DNA of 9,573 nt from the NCBI GenBank assembly GCA_043743145.1, contig JAYTXC010000154.1:1-9573 (forward strand). Direction: 5' to 3'. This stretch comes from JANYGA01 sp043743145 (GTDB taxonomy: Bacteria; Vulcanimicrobiota; Vulcanimicrobiia; Vulcanimicrobiales; Vulcanimicrobiaceae). The translations under genes and the position numbers were made by a program. The notes below the pieces were generated by a model. The model made no database searches. It was not told where the DNA came from and saw only the letters and a program-made list of their open reading frames with translations. Numbering within the stretch: the first letter of the stretch is position 1; every line of letters begins with the position of its first letter. Shown in pieces: positions 5,969 to 9,573 of the stretch.

Positions 5969-8900
5969 CTCCACGTCCACAGCGAGTATTCGCTCTTGGA
6001 CGGCGCTTGTCGCGTCGACGAGCTGTGCCGACGCTCGGCCGACAATGGCGCACCCGGCGTCGCGCTCACCGACCACGGCGTGATGTTTGGTTCGATGGAA
6101 TTCTACTACGCGGCACGCGATCACAAGCTCGTGCCGATCGTGGGCTGCGAAGCGTACATCGCGCCGCGCGGCCGTTTCGATCGCACCGTTCGCGACGAAG
6201 CGCACGTGACGTTGCTCGCTGCCGACATCGTCGGCTACCGCAATCTCGTCGCGCTCATTTCCAAAGGCTTTCTCGAAGGCTACTACTACAAGCCGCGGAT
6301 CGACATGGATCTCCTCGCGAAGCATCACGAGGGGCTCATCGTCCTTTCGGGATGTATGTCGTCGCTCTGCGCGCAGCCGCTCCTCAAGAACGATTACACG
6401 GGCGCGAAAAAAGCCGCACAGTCGTTCGTCGACATCTTTGGCGATCGGTTCTACATCGAGATCATGCGCCACGGGATTCCCGAGCAAGATATCGTCAACG
6501 ACGGGCTCATCAAACTCGCGCGCGAGATGAAGCTCCCGCTCGTCGCGACCAATGACTCGCACTATCTCGACCGTGCCGACGCGCAGGCGCACGACGTGTT
6601 GCTCTGCATCGGCACGGGCAAGACCGTGCAAGATACGAGTCGCATGAAGTTCATGACCGACGAATTTTACGTTAAATCCGCCGAGGAGATGCGCGAACTC
6701 TTTAAAGACGTCCCCGACGCCTGTGATAACACGCTCGCGATCGCCAACCGCATCGACATGCGGATTCCCGAGACGCAGTTCAACATTCCGATCTATCCCG
6801 TACCCGCCGAAGACGCGCCGCACGAGAACGGAATCGCGCCACTCTTCGCAGTCGACCGCACGCCCGAGGTCTATCTGCGCGAGATTTGCGAACTCGGGCT
6901 CGTCGCGCGGTACGGCGTCGAGCGCGCCGCGAGCGACCCGGTCTTACGCGAGCGGCTCGATTACGAACTCGGCGTCATCAATAAGATGGAATTTCCCTCG
7001 TATTTCCTTATCGTTTGGGACTTCATCAAATACGCGCGCGATCGCGGTATTCCGGTCGGTCCGGGCCGCGGCTCGGCGGTCGGCTCGCTCGTCTCATACG
7101 TGTTGCGAATCACCGATCTCGATCCGATCAAATTCGATCTGATCTTCGAACGCTTCCTCAATCCCGACCGCATCTCGATGCCCGATATCGATACGGACTT
7201 TTGCGTGGAACGGCGCGATGAAGTCATCGCTTATGTGACAGAAAAATATGGGACCGATCACGTGGCGCAGATCGTGACGTTCGGCACCATGGCCGCACGG
7301 GCGGCCGTCCGCGATGCCGGCCGCGCGCTCGCGGTCCCGCTCGGCGATGTGGATCGCGTCGCGAAGCTCATTCCCTCGGGCCCGGGCGGTCTCTCGATCG
7401 AGAAAGCGCTCGAACAGATTCCCGAACTCAAAATGCAGTACGATGGCAACCCGCAAATACGACAGTTGCTCGATACCGCAAAATCCATCGAAGGGCTCGC
7501 GCGGCACGCGTCCACGAACGCGGCGGGCGTCGTCATTTCGAAAGATAAGCTCGTCGATATTACACCGCTGATCAAACTCGGCGACGACGATATCAACACG
7601 CAATACGACATGGGCTGGGTCGAGAAGATCGGCCTCCTCAAAATGGATTTTCTCGGCCTGCGCAACCTCACGGTGATGAAGAATGCCGAAGACGAGATCA
7701 AGCGCATCGACGATCCGGCCTTCGACCTCGCGCGGATTCCCGACGACGACGCGCGCACGTACGAAATGCTCTCGCGCGGCGAAACGACGGGCGTCTTCCA
7801 ACTCGAATCCGACGGCATGCGCCGCGTGGTAACCGAACTCAAGCCGAATTCGCTCAACGATGTCGTCGCGCTCGTTGCCCTCTATCGGCCGGGGCCGATG
7901 GAGTGGATCCCACTGTACATCAGTAATAAACACGGCCGCACCAAGCCGACGTATCTCCACCCGAAACTCGAAGCGATTCTCTCGCCGACGTATGCCGTCG
8001 CATGCTACCAAGAACAGGTGATGCAGATCGCCCGCGATATCGCGGGATTTACGATGGGCCAAGCGGACGAGCTTCGTAAGGTGATGGGCAAGAAGCAGAA
8101 GGACAAGATTCCGGTTTACCGCGAGAAGTTCGTGAAAGGCGCCGTCGCGACGAACGGCATCTCTGAAAAACTGGCGGAAGACATTTTTGCATTCGTCGAG
8201 CCATTCGCTGGGTACGGATTTAACAAGTGCGCACATGGCTCGACGGAACTGCAACTCGTTGACGGCACGCGCATGACACTCTCTGCCGCATACAAAAGCC
8301 CGCCGGCGCAAGTCATGTCGATGTGGCCGGACGGGGAGATTCGCCCGCATACGGTCGCTCGCATCGTCTGCACTGGCCGCAAAGCACTCCTTCACGTGCG
8401 CACCGCCTCCGGAAAGTCGATCAAGGTCACTCCCGAGCATCGGCTATTGACCACGGGAGGCTATCGCGAGGCCCGCGATCTGACCGTCGGAATCGAACTC
8501 ATAACGGCGCCAAAACGTGTAACGGCAAAGCGACGTGAGGTGCGGCGCGCATCGACGATTCGCCGCAATCGTAGCGCCGAACATCGCGGTCGCGTCAGCC
8601 AGCGTGTCGAGGCATATCAAGCGGATCGCGATCTCGAAGAAAAGCGCCGAAACATGTTGCTGATGCACGAGATGAACCCGGATCTCACGCGAAACGATGT
8701 GGCGGCCATGCACGACCGCGTGAAGTGGCTCCTCCTCAACGACTCAGAGTGGAAAGAACGTCGTCTCGCACGGTCGATCACGTCGACGCGCGCGTACGAC
8801 GATGCCAGTCCCGGTTACGGCAAATGTTCGATCGCCTCCAACGGGATGTGGTGCGCGAGCACGCCGGAACGAGACATGTGCGAATGGCTGATCGGTCAAG

Positions 8901-9573
8901 GGATTTCGTTCGAAATGCATCGGGTTCTCGTCACCGGGCGCATTTGCGACTTCTACTTCAGCGGCATTTACTGGGAAATGGATGGGATGGACCGCGTGCC
9001 CGGATACTTCGCCGAGAAATATGGCGAGCTTCCGTACGTCGTCGTGACGCCCGAGGATTTCAAGCCGACCGTGCTCCAACATCTTGGCGTCGCTCATGCG
9101 ACCAATGGCGATCCGGTCGTGGCGATCGAGCCGTGCGGCGAGGCGATGACCTACGATGTCGAAATGGCTCCCGACGGTCCGCTGAATTACCTTGCGAACC
9201 GCATCGTCTCGCACAACAGCCACGCCGTCGCGTACGGTTGGATCGCCTATCAGACCGCGTATCTCAAAGCGAATCACCCGCGCGCATATCTCGCAGCGCT
9301 CATGGGTTCGGTAAGAGACAAAACCGAAAAACTCGTCGAATATATCGAGGAAGCAAAAAAAGTTGGAATCGCGGTCTTGCCGCCCGACGTGAACGAATCG
9401 CGCATGGATTTCACGGTCGTTGAAAAGGATATTCGGTTCGGACTCGCCGCGATCAAAGGCGTTGGCGAAGGCGCCGTACGCGGGATGCTCGGCGCGCGCG
9501 AGAGAGATGGTCGCTTCGTCGATCTTTTCGATTTCGTGAAGCGCGTCGATACGAAACTGCTCAATCGCAAGGT
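5951..9573 (+). CDS. dnaE: DNA polymerase III alpha subunit with in-frame intein, 3' end missing
   Basis: Replicative DNA polymerase catalytic subunit (C family). 759 N-extein residues, a 330-residue intein and 118 C-extein residues are visible. Seen: a PHP domain from residue 4 (FVHLHVHSEYS) with H8, H10, T40-D41-H42, G65-C66-E67, H85, G134-C135 and N201-D202-S203-H204. This is the metal-ligand set of PHP domains thought able to proofread. The palm has GPGRGSAVGS and P411-DIDTDF with catalytic D412 and D414. The third aspartate is D566 in LKMDFLGLRNLT. GVFQLES, ALYRPGPM, YQEQVMQIARDIAGF, and GYGFNK joined to SHAVAYGW after the intein are also present. The GTG start is chosen because homologues begin at the FVHLHVH strand and GAGGT lies 10 nt upstream. 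The gene is divergent from the 188-aa frame and the peptidase, with an 18-nt overlap of starts. The tau-binding C-terminal part lies outside the window. Confidence 0.97.
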   Translation, partial: MSSFVHLHVHSEYSLLDGACRVDELCRRSADNGAPGVALTDHGVMFGSMEFYYAARDHKLVPIVGCEAYIAPRGRFDRTVRDEAHVTLLAADIVGYRNLVALISKGFLEGYYYKPRIDMDLLAKHHEGLIVLSGCMSSLCAQPLLKNDYTGAKKAAQSFVDIFGDRFYIEIMRHGIPEQDIVNDGLIKLAREMKLPLVATNDSHYLDRADAQAHDVLLCIGTGKTVQDTSRMKFMTDEFYVKSAEEMRELFKDVPDACDNTLAIANRIDMRIPETQFNIPIYPVPAEDAPHENGIAPLFAVDRTPEVYLREICELGLVARYGVERAASDPVLRERLDYELGVINKMEFPSYFLIVWDFIKYARDRGIPVGPGRGSAVGSLVSYVLRITDLDPIKFDLIFERFLNPDRISMPDIDTDFCVERRDEVIAYVTEKYGTDHVAQIVTFGTMAARAAVRDAGRALAVPLGDVDRVAKLIPSGPGGLSIEKALEQIPELKMQYDGNPQIRQLLDTAKSIEGLARHASTNAAGVVISKDKLVDITPLIKLGDDDINTQYDMGWVEKIGLLKMDFLGLRNLTVMKNAEDEIKRIDDPAFDLARIPDDDARTYEMLSRGETTGVFQLESDGMRRVVTELKPNSLNDVVALVALYRPGPMEWIPLYISNKHGRTKPTYLHPKLEAILSPTYAVACYQEQVMQIARDIAGFTMGQADELRKVMGKKQKDKIPVYREKFVKGAVATNGISEKLAEDIFAFVEPFAGYGFNKCAHGSTELQLVDGTRMTLSAAYKSPPAQVMSMWPDGEIRPHTVARIVCTGRKALLHVRTASGKSIKVTPEHRLLTTGGYREARDLTVGIELITAPKRVTAKRREVRRASTIRRNRSAEHRGRVSQRVEAYQADRDLEEKRRNMLLMHEMNPDLTRNDVAAMHDRVKWLLLNDSEWKERRLARSITSTRAYDDASPGYGKCSIASNGMWCASTPERDMCEWLIGQGISFEMHRVLVTGRICDFYFSGIYWEMDGMDRVPGYFAEKYGELPYVVVTPEDFKPTVLQHLGVAHATNGDPVVAIEPCGEAMTYDVEMAPDGPLNYLANRIVSHNSHAVAYGWIAYQTAYLKANHPRAYLAALMGSVRDKTEKLVEYIEEAKKVGIAVLPPDVNESRMDFTVVEKDIRFGLAAIKGVGEGAVRGMLGARERDGRFVDLFDFVKRVDTKLLNRK
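8228..9217 (+). mobile_element. DnaE intein (class 1, 330 aa) with nuclease-like insertion
   Basis: A self-splicing protein element within dnaE. Without it, GYGFNK joins SHAVAYGWIAYQTAYLK, the continuous conserved segment of DnaE. Seen: block A CAHGSTELQLVDGT with Cys1. Block B is SIKVTPEHRLL, with the T68-P-E-H71 TxxH motif. Block F is PVVAIEPCGEAMTYDVEM (296-313), block G is NYLANRIVSHN ending H329-N330, and the +1 residue is Ser. All class 1 splicing residues are present, so splicing is likely. The splicing domain is about 1-95 plus 290-330. The roughly 195 residues between blocks B and F carry a basic helical stretch (100-185) and a PD-(D/E)XK-like segment (196-280). No LAGLIDADG or HNH motif was found. 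The insertion point is three residues downstream of the well-known cyanobacterial split DnaE intein site (Y/CFNK). The exact ends follow from the splice-junction chemistry. Confidence 0.95.
8813..9067 (+). other. PD-(D/E)XK (Vsr/EDxHD/DUF559-like) putative homing nuclease domain in the intein
   Basis: Intein residues about 196-280. Seen in order: PGYGKCS, then an S-T-P-E214-R element with E219 in CEWLIGQGI, then R238-I-C-D241-FYF. Eight residues later comes W-E250-M-D252-GMDR, then KYGELPYVVVTPEDF. The order matches the PD-(D/E)XK layout: an acidic helix, a D-F strand, an E-x-(K/D) strand, then a late strand. Of the families I know, the DFYF...(I/W)EMDG form is closest to DUF559/Vsr-like nucleases and to the EDxHD homing endonucleases described in phage and split-intein loci. 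D241, E250 and D252 are the candidate catalytic residues, with E214 supporting. The canonical Lys is replaced by Asp252. Activity and target are inferred; the likely target is an intein-less dnaE allele. Confidence 0.6.

Noticed and set aside
5969..6823. N-terminal extension of the 188-aa minus-strand frame into dnaE
   Set aside because: The frame stays open, but this part lies opposite the conserved PHP domain and has shadow-like composition. The regulator-ATPase resemblance begins only after base 5968.
7094..8440. Minus-strand open frame of 448 codons opposite dnaE
   Set aside because: Antisense shadow of conserved polymerase codons, with no recognisable domain. Long antisense frames occur along most genes in this window.
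8228..9217. Group I/II intron or insertion sequence interrupting dnaE
   Set aside because: The insert is in frame without stop codons, begins with Cys, ends with His-Asn before Ser, and has protein-splicing blocks. No terminal repeats or target duplication were seen.
8725..9423. Separate plus-strand gene in another frame across the intein and C-extein
   Set aside because: Arg-rich out-of-frame translation. The dnaE frame shows the intein blocks and extein motifs without interruption.

Overview
The window is GC-rich bacterial DNA with tightly packed genes, very short or overlapping gene junctions, and long antisense reading frames of the kind strong GC bias at third codon positions produces. 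The host cannot be named from sequence alone. A CCG-type succinate dehydrogenase operon, a secreted M13 peptidase and a DnaE1-type polymerase fit several deep-branching, mostly uncultured phyla (for example Eremiobacterota/Vulcanimicrobiota-like or Acidobacteriota-like lineages). That placement is a guess.

Region 1 (1-3274, minus strand) is an operon read from right to left: sdhA (flavoprotein), sdhB (iron-sulfur protein) and the first two thirds of a heterodisulfide-reductase-B-like CCG subunit, which leaves the window at base 1. The junctions are 3 nt (sdhA/sdhB) and a 1-nt TAATG overlap (sdhB/CCG subunit). No cytochrome b subunit is visible. The third cluster motif of SdhB has four cysteines (CxxCxxCxxCP) instead of the classical three. 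Together these indicate a type-E (SdhABE) complex. A 103-nt gap (3275-3377) holds a candidate promoter, a Shine-Dalgarno site for the TTG start of sdhA, and an inverted repeat.

Region 2 (3378-5968, minus strand) is a probable two-gene unit. An unrecognised 188-aa frame resembles the ATPase core of LuxR/AfsR-type regulators (FPGGVW, then LLIFNACEH, then RVLAKSAEP) but lacks a usable Walker A and has a changed Walker B. It overlaps the start of an M13 (PepO/neprilysin-like) metallopeptidase by an ATGA. This overlap also settles the peptidase start, which gives a clean signal peptide.

Region 3 (5951-9573, plus strand) is dnaE, the catalytic alpha subunit of DNA polymerase III. It is divergent from region 2 and overlaps its first codons. 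The gene is interrupted by a 330-aa in-frame intein (8228-9217) in the highly conserved GYGFNK/SHAVAYG segment of the polymerase. The intein has canonical splicing blocks. Its nuclease position carries no LAGLIDADG or HNH motif. Instead there is a segment with the layout of a PD-(D/E)XK (Vsr/EDxHD/DUF559-like) nuclease. The dnaE gene runs off the right end about 118 codons after the intein.

The most interesting objects are the intein with its unusual nuclease-like domain, the degenerate regulator-ATPase frame coupled to the peptidase, and the four-cysteine third cluster of SdhB beside a CCG subunit.
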